From: Apostichopus parvimensis
Taxonomy: Eukaryota; Echinodermata; Holothuroidea; Aspidochirotida; Stichopodidae
Direction: 5' to 3'
DNA length: 41,501 bases
Assembly: GCA_000934455.1 (NCBI GenBank)
Contig: KN883442.1
Coordinates: 52,044 to 93,544 of the forward strand
In this document: positions 1-13,100 of the stretch, in pieces
How the letters are laid out: every line of letters begins with the position of its first letter
Position numbering within the stretch: position 1 is the stretch's first letter
Translations under genes and position numbers: made by a program
Notes under the pieces: generated by a model
The model's input: the letters and a program-made list of their open reading frames with translations, nothing else
What the model was told of the DNA's origin: nothing
The model's database searches: none

Positions 1-1061
1 TGAGAACGAACGCAAACATGGCGGTCTATTCCCCTAGTGATCCTAACAGGATTGATCCACAACCGTTGCTCAAACCCCTATAACATTAACTTTGAACCTG
101 TCAAAAGTCCAAATTTCTGTTGTAAACGACAAGAAAGGAAGATTTTATTTAAATTAACATTTCTTAAACAGGTTGTTTTTTAGACATTTTAGAACAGATA
201 TATAAACAGGATGTACATCAAATAGGACAATAAAAAATGTATGTTATTTTAGCAAGCCTACACTGACTAGACTGGTTGATTGTATATTTATCTCGCTATA
301 TTTTTGTCATGAAGCAAAATTATACTCCATGATTAGTTGATCCGACAAAATACTTTTCAACCCAGATATTCTCGAAAGTTACAGCCGCCTACTCATATCC
401 TAATCTTGCCCACTCCTTTACGTCGGTGGCCTGGTTTTTTTGTGTTTTCTTTACGAAACGTCTGGATTCCGCTCGGCCATTAGGTGGTATATGGTGGACT
501 GTGTTTTCGCTGATCGTGTTCCAATCCCCCAAGTTTGTACACTTACCTGTAGTTCCTGTTGATACGAAAAGTACAACACAAGAATCGACCGTATCACACA
601 AACTTTTACATTCAATTTTACAGTCTAAACTGTTCATATGGAAGTATTTTATTTAGTCATCACGATAATTATTTCCTAAATACAACCTTTTTGGCCATTT
701 TCAGCTATTATGGTGTTATTCTCTTGTTTCAATCATAAAAAATCGCAATTAGAGTCGACCTTTTTTTGTTCTAGCGCAAAGACGACACTATTAATATTCA
801 TGAGAAAACGATTCATCCGCCGTGATACTTTGCGTTACCAAAAGTTTCTTTAGAGAAAGTTTCAGCATTACCCACTGCTCTTCACTGTTTCGGTGCCCGT
901 GTGCGGCGTATAGAATTGGGGTCCATAATCAGTCAAGTCCTTATTTTACCTGCATGATACACTGGAATTGAAATAATCTGCTAAAATCTTTCGATTTTAG
1001 CGAAGGCAAATCTGCTTTCTTTAAGACTCTTTCAGAAGAGCAATATTTAAAGCTGTAAAAT
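1..1061. promoter_or_regulatory. 5' flank and likely promoter/5' UTR of the collagen IV gene
   Basis: Lies directly upstream of the start codon and must contain part or all of the 5' UTR unless an upstream non-coding exon exists. I see no clear TATA box at a sensible distance; a TATTTAA at 1044-1050 is too close to the ATG. In vertebrates COL4 genes sit head to head and share a bidirectional promoter, so a divergent partner could lie upstream. A short + strand ORF (18-83, 21 codons) is not convincing. Confidence 0.35.
547..637 (-). CDS. Possible exon of a divergent gene, Cys-rich
   Basis: Read on the - strand, ATG at 637 opens 30 codons (MNSLDCKIECKSLCDTVDSC...) that run into a perfect consensus donor ACAG|GTAAGT at 547/546. 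Four cysteines in the first 20 residues recall PAN/apple-like or other small extracellular modules, but the match is loose. An in-frame stop (TAA) lies 18 bases upstream of the ATG, and an acceptor-like ACAG preceded by TGACTAA (branch-point-like) overlaps the start. There is no signal peptide. It could be an internal exon of a gene divergent from the collagen, or chance. Confidence 0.2.
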
Positions 1062-1148
1062 ATGAAGTTTCGAGAAGTTCTAACGAGGCACGTAGTGCTT
1101 AGTTTACTCATCTTTCTTTTCATTTGGATAACGTTGACAAACGCTGCG
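1062..1148 (+). CDS. COL4A1: Collagen IV exon 1: signal peptide
   Basis: Encodes 29 residues from ATG to the donor GCG|GTAAGT, ending in phase 0. Residues 1-10 are basic ([10 protein letters not shown]), residues 11-25 are a hydrophobic core ([15 protein letters not shown]) and Thr-Asn-Ala-Ala follows, so signal peptidase probably cuts after Ala28. An in-frame TAA sits six bases upstream of the ATG, which makes this the first possible start. The -3 base is A, an acceptable Kozak context. As in known COL4 genes, the first coding exon holds only the signal peptide. Confidence 0.85.
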
Positions 1149-4100
1149 GTAAGTTTGTAATCTCACATCTTTTTACTAGAAATTTGTTGTCATTTGGAAG
1201 GTGATTAATTACTGCATTTTGATGTTTTAGTTTTTGTTTTATATAATTCATGACGAATTACTGACCTCCATGGACATATTGTAGCAGTCGGTATAGTACG
1301 AATATTTCGTTGATGCAATGTTAATATTATTACCATATTTCTATGTAAGACTTCACATTTGATTTTTAGATTACATTCTTTATAAGATAGTGTATGGAAT
1401 TGTCAGTCTTACCCACCTTGAATGTTTGCAATTGTAAGTTTGGAATTGAAATTTAGCTTCAATTCACCACTTGTTAGTATTTTAGGCATGCCCTTGATTT
1501 TTCATCGTGAATGCAACAAGGAATCGAAGTGTCAGCCATACGATTGGCAGAGGGTGTAATTTGTTACGTTACAACGTTATTGTCTCGTAAATAGCTTGCA
1601 AATAGCCCATTAAATAATATAGAAAGAACACGCAACTATTTTTGAAAAAGAATACATTGGTTAATAGTAATAATAATGGAGTATTAAAAAATGGACGGGC
1701 TCAATATTCTGTCTGCCATGTTACTTGTTAGCAGAGCCTACAACTCTCGTAGATGAGGTCGCCCATAATTAGTAATGAATATTCATCACACCATATATGG
1801 GCACAAAGGGTCATCTTTACTGTCAATCATAGTATATTAAACTCTCTCATGAATAATGTACATCCTTTGTAAACTTTCTTGGCTGAAATCACCCCGAACT
1901 GTATGTCTAATAGCCACGACGTATTCTGTGCGTATCATGCGCGCTCGGCAAACAACTTTGCCGATTGTTGACTGATGTACCGTGAGTGACTAAAATTTGT
2001 GGAGGTAATGGACAGAATACACTTATATTTCAATGAAGGCAAAAGTTAAGATTATTAATTTGTACGAGTATTTCACTGACGTTCCAGTTTTAGCTATGTA
2101 GACCTGGTTTGAAAACTTATATTCTGCTGTGTAAAGTACCGAGCCATAACGTGGGCCTAGCCTTAATTAAACTGTGTGTGGGTGGGTCCCTCACTACCTG
2201 GCTTTGGAGCTTTGGCCATGGTCTAATTTAGGCTACAGTGTCAGTTAATTTAGTTAAGTACTAGGCTGCCTGCAGAGGTTAACAATTTACTGACTCTACT
2301 GAGTGAGAGCATGCTCAAAGTCCATACATTCAGACAATCACAGTTGAAGCCTTGGACTTGTGGGACATCGACTAAAACATATTTTTTTTAGAAATTACTT
2401 TTTAGAGGCCAACCAATGACAGTAGCTTGACAACTTAGTTGTTGCATACAGACGTTTTGGTTAATATCTTGCTAACATAAACAAAAGCAAGCATTTTATG
2501 ACTGCAAATAACAATGCAATTGTCAACAACTGAATGTTGTCATGGATAATTACTCTCCAGTTAACATGAAAAATGTTGTTAAGAGAACAAGTTTAGGAAT
2601 AGATTTTACACTCTATAAAATGAAGATTAGATTAATTATGAGATTAACAAAAATTTAGTTTCTGAATGAGAGATCAATTTGGCCATGATGGAGCATTCCA
2701 GCCAGCTTTAAGCACACTTGAGGTGAATCTTGAAAACTGAAATAAATATATAGAAACCTTGCATATAATTCATCTTGAACACAATGATCGCTAAATCTAG
2801 ATTCTTTCACTTTTTGGACAAAGCGTCTTGTAGATAGTCTTGTTTACATGCTTTCAGCCCATTTTCTTTCAAATTCTTCTTTGGGTTATTAATCGACTTG
2901 TGCTAGGTAATCATGAAAAATCTTTTTATAAATCTTCTATTTCTAAATACTATTAATTTAGTCCTTATTATGTAGAAATCATTTTCTTCTGTAAGGTCAA
3001 ATCGGGATACCGTCTGCGGCAAGCTCAACAGAAAGGGCAATGCCGCAATGGTAACTTTTTTTTTTGGCTTTTTGAGAATTTGTTAACCTGTTTCAAGGTG
3101 AAGGTTTAGCATTATCCAGCCTGGGAAGCACAGGGCGATCATGCTGGGGGCCAAGGAACAGGTGCGTTGGTGGGGTTTATATAATGGTGAAGATTAGCCT
3201 TAGGCCTACCATGTGGTTTCCTGGTGTGATTTATGGCAGGTGAAGTAGCAACAGAGTCTTGGGCTACCAGAAAAAGGTCACCTTTTGGAAATTATGCATT
3301 TTATAGATAAATAAAATATACAAAATTACAGAAACAGACTTCATTGAACTACCTCTAAAACATGGATCCCTACCCCCAAAAAAAGGAATTATTTAATAGT
3401 GAAATTCAAACAGGAAGCCCAAAAATATGAAATACAGAGCTCGAAGTTAGCTGCACCCAGTTATCCCCTCCCCCTTCCCACCCCTCCCCTCACCTTCCCA
3501 CCCCTGCCCCATTCCTCAAACCCACAGAAATGGGAAGATTTTCCTAGTAGCATGCAAATTGGCAAACTAAAGCTAGCACACTGTAACTACATTTGTCTCC
3601 CCAGTATCTCCCTTCCTACTCCTAATCATCTCTCTCCCATCATCTCTTCAGTTTGTGTAAACCCTTTGCATTTTAGGAGATAATGCATTGACTTACCCCT
3701 GCCTTCCCCTTTTGAAGACATGGGGTACTCCAGTCCCTAATTTTTCTTGTTCATATAAAATAGCACATCCTGTGGACAACTAAAATACAATAAAATGTTA
3801 CTTGTGTTGCTCAATTATCAGTTTTATGCTCTTCAAAATGTAAAAATCATGTTTAGTTTGAGAGTTGCAGTATAATGCTTGTTGAAATTTGAGCATGGGT
3901 GACCATTATCTGATATTATAGCATATTTTGAGGCCATCCATTTCCTGATGGTGACCTTAAAAGGATCACTTTTGGGTTGGTCACAGGGTTTGAGATATTG
4001 AATACTGGTTATTTACTTGGCCCAGCATTCCATGAGGAGGTATGTAAACAAATCATAGGTGGTCTCACAGTCCCGAGATAAATATTAGTTGGCAAGTAGC

Positions 4101-7100
4101 ATGGAGCTCCTTGCTACTGGGATCTGTAACCTAAAAAAAAAGACATTGTTATATACTAAAAATTGTTTTCGTTGTGTGTGAGCATAAAAAACTCTTCATC
4201 ATCTCAAATATTTGTCGGTATTACAAGCCAGAAATTTGATTACAAACCATTTGTGGTGTCTATATATAAAGGAAGCTTTTCTTTTTTGGATACCTATGGA
4301 TAGTAATATCTATTAATCTTCATTTTTTAATGAGTTTGTCATCTACTCTTTAAGTGTCAGGTAGGAGTGTGGGTGAGTGACCCCAGGTACAAGTCTGTAG
4401 TCCTGCTTCACAGGAATATTTTCTGTAAGTGTGAACACCAAAAGTCCCAAGGTATGCCCTTTGTGCATATTAGTACCCAATACCTAGGCAATACAAGAAG
4501 GTCTAATGTTGTGGCATGCAGTGTAAGGTAGGCTGCTGCTTTGGAGTGTGGAAGTCTATGCTTAATTGCTGATCAATACAAGTCACCGCAACAAATGCTG
4601 TTGACCAAGTTACAAGATCTCTCTCATGTAAAGTCATTTAGGTACTGTAGGCTCTCATCATAAAACAGCACTAGTAGTTACATATGGGCCTATATTAAAT
4701 GTTGTCAGTAACATGATATATAGATATAGTTAAGCTTACGAACTGATATATTATGCACCAGTTTTAAACTTTAAATTTGTACAAAGGCTTATCCCTGAAA
4801 AGTACTGTTAAAAAATACCAAAGGTTCCAGACAACAAACACCCCCACCCCCATTAACCTACCCCTACTCTAAGCACATCCCATTTCCAAATGAATTGGCA
4901 GTATGCCATACTGTCTCAGTTGAACTTTCTGTTACTCAAAAATTGATGTCAGCCAGGTGTCAGCCGTTAGAATACAGCATTTATGTACCTGTTGGCCAGG
5001 CTTGTTGTGTTTTATTCCTATGGGTGATTCTTTTGGCTGAATGAAATTTCTGATTCCTGTTTTAAACTGATATTTTGTATACTTAACTTAACTTCAGTTC
5101 AGTTCTTGTGTTTGCCACATTTGGATTTAAAAACCATATAAAAAATCACCAAATCAGAAAGGTCTCCTTAGGAAACATGGTACAATTCAATTCAATTTTA
5201 CTTGGATTGAACCCATAAATCAGTTTAATGTATTTGTAATTTAGGACAGATGTCTTTGTGTAGGAGTTGAATTTGTGACAGATGTTGACATATAACTTTT
5301 CACTAGGGTGGAAATTACTTTGCCATAGTCACAAATGTTGCAAAAAAGTAAGATTGCATCACAAAAACTAAACCTCAATAAGAGAGCAAAGATGTTATGG
5401 GTACCGTAGAGGGTTGAAGGATTATAAGTGATAGGTAAGTAATGTACATCATTTCTGGGTAAGCTGTTCTCACATTCTAATATTGGAAAGTGAGGTAATA
5501 CTGGGTACCATGTAGATAAATTATGGTTCAGAGTTGGGTTAATCCAGGGCTGGTGTTAAAATGTAAGCCCCATGGAAGGAGGTGCAACTCACACGTTTGG
5601 GTACAAACAGTTGTGCACAATATATCAATGCTCATTGCTGTACCAAACAGTCTGACATGAACTCCTATAGGAATTCTGGATTAGAAAGGTATGATTTGAA
5701 TTTGTAATGTAACCATCAATAGAACTAAGATTGCTAGCCAAACCTGTTAATTCATCACTGCCACAGACCCCACAGTAGGATAGGTCACACAGACTTATTT
5801 GCTGGTATATCACAAAAACATGAATCAACTCAAGTATTTTAAGAACTAAGAATTGCTGAACATTTAGTTGCATCTTCCTGCTCCCTGGTAGTTTTGTTCA
5901 GACCCAAATCCTAATTTAACTCAATACCTGGGTGTGTACAGCTCTTTGGATGAGCCTTCCCCCCCTCCCCCCCCCTCTCTATTATACCAGTAAGAAAAGA
6001 CTAAAGGCAATGACCAAAGACAAGGCAAAGACACCACTATTAAAAGAAGTTAGAGAAAACTCTAACAAATTGTTTTGCCTCAGAAATTACAGCACCCTAT
6101 TCCATGTTTCATATTGGTAGACAGGTGCCACAGTGCATCACCATCACCATCATCTTTTGTACAATAACATCCAGGCACCATTGTGACCGATATTTGTTAA
6201 TACCTAGCTTTTTTTCTCATGAGCTAAACCATACATATGAACTGTACATGGTCAAATGTATATAATTTTTTGGGATTTCCAATTGATATTTTTGAACTGA
6301 TCTCCAGAAGCCATCTAGACTAGGGATGGGATGCTGTTTTAAGTACAGACTCCCTGGGTGTGTAGGGTCAACATTCCAGCAGTAGTCATGTAGGGTGAGG
6401 TCACAGTCACACTATCATAGACCTATTCTACTCACAGGCTTGTATTGTAAAACATTGGCTATAAAAAAGCAAGAGTGAATTTGTACACCACTGTTGTTTC
6501 TAACCAATAATTTATCATGTGGTCTTTCAGGACCTACATAAACCATCAAGCACTAATGCTATTTCATTTCAGAGAATTGAGAATAAAACATTTTTGATGT
6601 TCTCATACATGTGTAAACCAGTTGAACCTCAATTTGAATCTGTGTTAATATAGTGCCTGAAGCCATTGCACAGCATAGACATTAATAGCATTAGACTAAG
6701 AGAAAAGAAAGTCAATGTAAAGTTCTTGTTGCTCAATCACCAAAAATCTGCAATTTGGAGAAGGGGGTGGGGGGAGGGAGAAGGGAGTGGAAGGGTGTGG
6801 GAGACTGTTCCAAGGGGAGATAAGTGTACATATATGTGGTCGACCATTATGTCTTTAGTAAAGAGTTGTTGTATTTTTTTCCGTTGTGGGGAGGGTTAAT
6901 TGGGGGGGGGGAAGGGAGGGAGAGGTTAATGAGGGAAAGGAATCTTCCCCCCTCTGAAGAGAACTCAATGTCCCATCAGAACTATACTGTATGTGTACCA
7001 AGTTACCAATGCAAACATTGACAATTGTCATATTAATTTGCTGTCACTCATTTTAAATCAAGGTGCTGAATCTTCAACAGTGAAAGCCCTACGCTTTGAG

Positions 7101-10100
7101 ATTCACGCAAAGTGGCAATATCAGAATTGGAAACCAGGTCTAATTACTTCATTAGTTAACTAGTCTCATGGATGGAACATTCCTGTGGGTAATATTATTT
7201 TCGGATTTAACTGAAGGAAACCATTTTATGTATCTGTTCCTCTTCATAAACTGCTTTTCCTTGTTTGGCAACCTTTTAGACAAAGGCCATTAACAATTGA
7301 ATCTTCCTGTTACTTGCAACCCATGGGTAAAAGGTATACAACATGTCGTTCAGCTTTTCAATGTTCTGACCATACAGAAACTTAGAAAGAATGTGGTGGG
7401 GGGGGGGGGGGGGGGTTGGGGAGGGATGGTAACTAGCATGATTAACATTCCCAAACGGCCGTCATTAAAAATGTTTTACTTTTTGAAAAATTAATGTTGT
7501 TGATCTAGCAGCTTGTGTTATGTTATACTGTTTGGGGAGGGAAGGTGTATCATGTATAGTTATTGTCACAACTCCAAATGTAGAAATAGTGAAATGTGTT
7601 GAAAACAGGCCTGGTTGAAAAGGTGAAATATTTTACAAAATATTTAGTAGTTTTCCATGACTTCCTCCCAATACACCTCCCCCCCCCCACCCTTGACCTT
7701 GCCCTGACCCTCCCTCTTCCTGTGCACACCACAGGCTCTGCAGTTGAACAGTACATTGGGGACAATTAAAACATCTGCAGGAAATTGTTTAGTTTTACAG
7801 TAGTACTAGATATGAAATGAGATTCATAGATTTTATTTTAGTTCTGCTTGGTGAAAATTGCTTTTTGCTGGCTATCAAAGACAGACAACTGCTGGATGGA
7901 GGAAATGTATATATGAACTGTTTTTACAACACAGGATTATGATTGTTTATGTGTATGAGTCTGCACAGAGGAAGGCGATGTAAGATAAATGTAAACACAA
8001 CCTCCACAACTAATTGAACTCCCCACCTCTGAGAATTTGTCATCGTTAAATTACCCCCGGCGGAGAATTTTCAATACAAAGTACAGTAGGGTCAGGTGCT
8101 TAATATAATACTATAAAGTCTCATAGGTTTTCAAAAAGGATGAGATCTGCATGTGCAAAACACTTTCATTGACAGGAATATGAGCTTTGTTGTTTTTTTA
8201 CCAAAATATCTATAGTTGTATTTTTTAATATTTTTTATAAGCCTTCCAAACTGCTATAATTTAAGAGTAAATTTTCCCCTGTAAGTGAATGGTTTTGTTC
8301 TGATTCACTGATGGTAGTTTAAAGGCATTGAAGACTCGCCCCAAACCGCATGCCGCCATCTGAAAAGGTTAACTTTCCGTTGCTTGCAAGTGAGGTTTTC
8401 TTCTTGTCGCTACAAAATGCAGACAGTAATGAAACGGGATACCTTGTTATCTTTAGCTGGAGCCTGGACCTGAGATGTCCATCGCTGTATCGTTTATACA
8501 CTGTGCTGTGGGTATTGACCACAGCTGTATGTACTGACTGTACACTAGTGTCTAATAACCAACGGTAGCAAGCTGTGTGTGTATTTTCTGGGATCGATGG
8601 TGGTGTCTAACACTTCTGTTACACCTCATTCGAAAGTAGGTCAGATTACCGGCATGAGACGTTTCTTTGTGCACAAGTTTTCACACCCTTTAATAGCCTT
8701 GTGTCTTCTTCATTGGTGTAAAGGCAGTGAGTGGTATCTAAGGAACACAACACCCTGTTTGGAAGAATTTTTGAAGAGTTAGTTTTCTAAGTAGCAGTTG
8801 CCCGATATAACTTTCTTCAAGATGTATATATTGAATATATACTGTATAACAGAATAAGTAAACTATTTGAAAGCTTATTCTGTGTATTCTATCAAGGCAA
8901 GCAACCACTGGGGGTGTTTTTTTTTGGAGTGGGTGTTTTTTTTGGAGTGGGAGGTTGTGGTCCGGTGGGAAGGAGGAGTCATAAGGAAAGAAAAAAAATG
9001 AAATATGATAGTTAAGATGGAACTAGAGGCCCTGTTGAAAGAATTATAGGGGAAAAAATAACAGATAATATTATGCAATGCTGCTCTCCAATACGATAAC
9101 CCCCCCAAATAAAAATCCCTTCAAACTCTATCACCAAAATCGTCAACCAATAAGAGGATCTAGAGAACATTTTAGAGACATGGTTATTGTCATTGTACAG
9201 TCAATGTACGTGTGTATGTATGTATGTATGTATGTATGTATGTATGTATGTATGTATGTATGTATGTATGTATTTTAGATCCTCCTGCAAGCAAGAACTC
9301 GCGAAGAAGCCATCATTGGCTTATCAAAGCCGCAAGCTGACCGACTTCAGTCTCTTAGATTCATATTTAACGTCCATGATTATGAATTGTCAACAACTCT
9401 GTAACTGGACGACATTCATTAATCATGGAGTGGCTCGAACTGGGGACCTTATGATTGGAAGGCACTGGCGTTTTAAACCACTGAGCTAACACTCCTTGAT
9501 CTATTACTCCTTGAGCTAACACTCCTTGAGCTAACACTCCAATGTAACCTGCTAACCTGTCTCTCTGTCTAGCGCAACATCTCTCTCCTTATACAGTAGT
9601 ATTATATCTCAGCATCAGCAGCTGTTATTCTACCCTTCTTTCCCAGTACATCACTCCAGTTAACCAATGCAAGGTGACTTGATATCACTAGGGGTAACTG
9701 TTCGAACCTCCCAAAGGTCACCTCCAGGTGCCATGTTAAAATTTGGTTTGTTAACTTACAGTCTGCTTTCCTCATAACTTGTACAATATTGTGATTATTA
9801 TATTGGAATGTTCGGCTGCAGTATGTTGGTAAGGACTTGTACCCTATAACCTGTACATCATGTATAGCTACTGTATGAATCAACTGTGCACAAGCTTTTT
9901 TAGCTGTAGGTGAAAAACTCTAATGACTTGGACAGTCCCCATCAATTCTCCTGCTATATATAGATTATAATGTAGAGTACAGTATATACTTTGCACAATA
10001 ATTTTACCCTTGAAATTTAGAAATTTAAGCTGTGTCTGCACACAGATAAATAAAGTATCAACTGATACATGTTTTATTCTGATCAAACAGTGGTAATGAA

Positions 10101-13100
10101 GTACCAAGCTTAGCTAACGAATCCTCTTCCCTTCCTTCCTCTTCCAACCCTTTCATCTCTCTTCCTCCCTCTTCCAACCCTTTCATCTCTCTTCCTCCCC
10201 ATCCTCTTCCTTCCCTTCCTCTTCCAACGCCCCTTCATCTCTCTTCTTCCCCTTCTACTTCCTTTCCTTCCCATGCCACCTCTACTTCCTCCCTGACCCT
10301 TTCTTCCCTCGGGTTTACTACCCGCTTCCTTTTATCTCTCAGGAGGTTGGGTTTGATCTTGTTTGTATATATATGTCTGAGAACAGCGTTCCAAGAACCC
10401 CAACACCCCCCCCCCATCTGTTGTGACAAGCTGAACAATTGTATCACAAAATTTACTATTTGGACAAACAGCTTTTTGTGCCCACTTTAGGAACACAGGA
10501 TGATTCATATTCCACTGGGATGCCTTTAATTTATGATGGGATTGGACATAGTACCTAAGGGATGTATGCAAGTTTGAATAACAGATGATGAACCAATCCC
10601 AGGTCCCTTGAGTATTATTTGACCCCCAAGAGTTAACTCCTTCTTGGGGTATAACCAACTAAGCCAAAGACTCCAATTTATAAACAAGGTAGCTACTGTA
10701 GGTAAAGCATCCTCTTGTTTTCCATTTAATGCAAAATTTGAAACTACTTGTAAAGCAGCTTCACTTCGGTATGAAAGCTTGTAAGTATGATCGGTATGAA
10801 AGCTGCTTGTAAGTATGATCAGTATGAAAGCTTGTAAGTATGATCAGTACGAAAGCTTGTAAGTATGATTGGTATGAAAGCTTGTAAGTATGATCAGTAT
10901 GAAAGCTTGTAAGTATGATCGGTATGAAAGTGTGTATAGGTATGATGATGATCAGTATGAAAGCTTGTAAGTATGATTGGTATGAAAGCTTGTAAGTATG
11001 ATTGGTGTGAAAGCTTGGAAGTATGATCGGTATGAAAGTGTGTATAGGTATGATGATGATCAGTATGAAAGCTTGTAAGTATGATCGGTATGAAAGCTTG
11101 TAAGTATGACTGGTGTGAAAGCTTGGAAGTATGATTGGTATGAAAGTGTGTATAGGTATGATGATGATCAGTATGAAAGCTTGTAATTATGATCGGTATG
11201 AAAGCTTGTAAGTATGATTGGTATGAAAGCTTGTAAGTATGATCGGTATGACAGCTTGTAAGTATGATCAGTATGAAAGATTGTATACAGGTTTGATCAG
11301 TATGAAAGATTGTAAGTATGATCAGTATGAAAGAATTGTATATAGGTTTGATCAGTATGAAAGCTTGTAAGTATGATCGGTATGAAAGCTTGTAAGTATG
11401 ATCAGTATGAAAGCTTGTAAGTATGATCAGTATGATAGCTTGTAAGTATGATCAGTATGAAAGCTTGTAAGTATGATCAGTATGAAAGCTTATATAGGTA
11501 TGATCGGTATGAAAGCTTATATATAGGTTTGATCAGTATGAAAGCTTGTAAGTATGATCGGTATGAAAGTTTGTAAGTATGATCGGTATGAAAGTTTGTA
11601 TATAAGTTTGATCAGTATGAAAGCTTGTAAGTACTATGATCAGTATGAAAGCTTATATAGGTATGATGGGTATGAAAGCTTGTATGGTTCTGATCGGTAT
11701 GACAGCTTGTAAGTATGATTGGTATGAAAGCTTTAAGTATGATCAGTATGAAATCAGATCTGTTCTCAACCAGTATAACTGTATAAGTATACAGTATTTC
11801 CTGTTCAAAGTGATCAATATTTAATATTCCTCTTCAAGATTAAAAAGGATGATTTCAGATAGATTAGGAAATGAGAATCACTAATCATATATTTTATATA
11901 TTTATGATATATCTCTTTGTGGTAAGAACGTTTGAATTTGAATAATGCAACCTTTTTGACTTGATATTATTATTGATATCTTTTTCGGTAATATTCAGTT
12001 CTGAAACCAATAAATTAGTGTAGTTCAGTATCCAACTTGACTATTCAAGTTTCATTTTCCAAAAATGAATTCTAACATTTACTGTGAAAGGAATCTGGGC
12101 AACCAATAGTTGAGAAATGATTGGAAACATTATAGTTTCTGTCTGTAGTGGTCCATTTGATGAAATTGTCTAAGTACAGTATATATACTGTATGCTGGTG
12201 GGTTAGGTTGATGGTTCTGCCATATAATTTTGATGGATTCTCGACTCAGTAGGTTTGGTAAATACCCAGTTAGTTTGAAGCTTACTGATTAGAATCCGAA
12301 GAAACAAAACAAGACTTGTATATGGGCCTTTACACAGTAAACCAACACGAAAATCAACACATGCAGTTTTCAGTATTGAAATTGGTATTTTCTTTGTTCT
12401 ATTAGGATGAGTGTTAGTTATTTGAAGCAGAGAGATAGCATAGAAAGTTTCAACATCCTACTTGAATTTTGAAATTTTGGTCCATTGGAATCCTATGGGA
12501 AAAATAACGGGCGAACATTGACATACACCAGAAATATATAACGGTTGTAACACATTGACATACATCACATGGCAGGCAATTTTTCATAAAGTTTAAAACA
12601 TATATAGTCTTGGACATTTTCCTATGATGGCATATAGTCATACCTGCCACACAACCAAACGAGAGCAATAGGTGATGCATATCAGGCTTAGTAGCGCATG
12701 AAATAGGTAACGGTCGAACAGTATGTCAATGTGTTACAACCGTTATAAATGTACCACAAAAAATTGCGAAACTCAAAAAGTATACAGTGCATGTAGTTCC
12801 TTTCGTGTATACAGATTCCTACCATGAAATAGTTTATAAAAACCATGGAAACTTCATTTGATGATGCACATGGGGGTATAGTGGTACGTTTGAAAAAGAT
12901 TGACATACACATGAGTTACATTTTTGTATGTCAAACTTCTTAAAATTTGCCACCTGTGCCCCATGTGCACCAAAAAATGATGTTTTCAGTGTTTATATAA
13001 ACCACTACTGGCTAAGATTCTGAGTGCAGTAACATGGATCATATACATTTCAAAATTTTGAGTTATGCCCTTTTTTAACGTAAATTTATAACGGTTGTAA

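Noticed and set aside
18..83. Short ORF at the window start with a fair Kozak context
   Set aside because: Only 21 codons, no known family; cannot be told from chance.
2996..3050. Alternative exon 2 start at the AG at 2994-2995
   Set aside because: It would end in phase 1, while exon 3 must be entered in phase 0 to give the 7S cysteines; the upstream acceptor at 2974-2975 fits.
9187..9489. ORF of 100 codons starting in the TATG repeat
   Set aside because: Its start is a tetranucleotide repeat (Met/Tyr/Val/Cys repeats) and the rest is the SINE read in antisense.
10766..11753. CRISPR-like array
   Set aside because: Units are contiguous 25-bp repeats with no unique spacers, in an animal intron.
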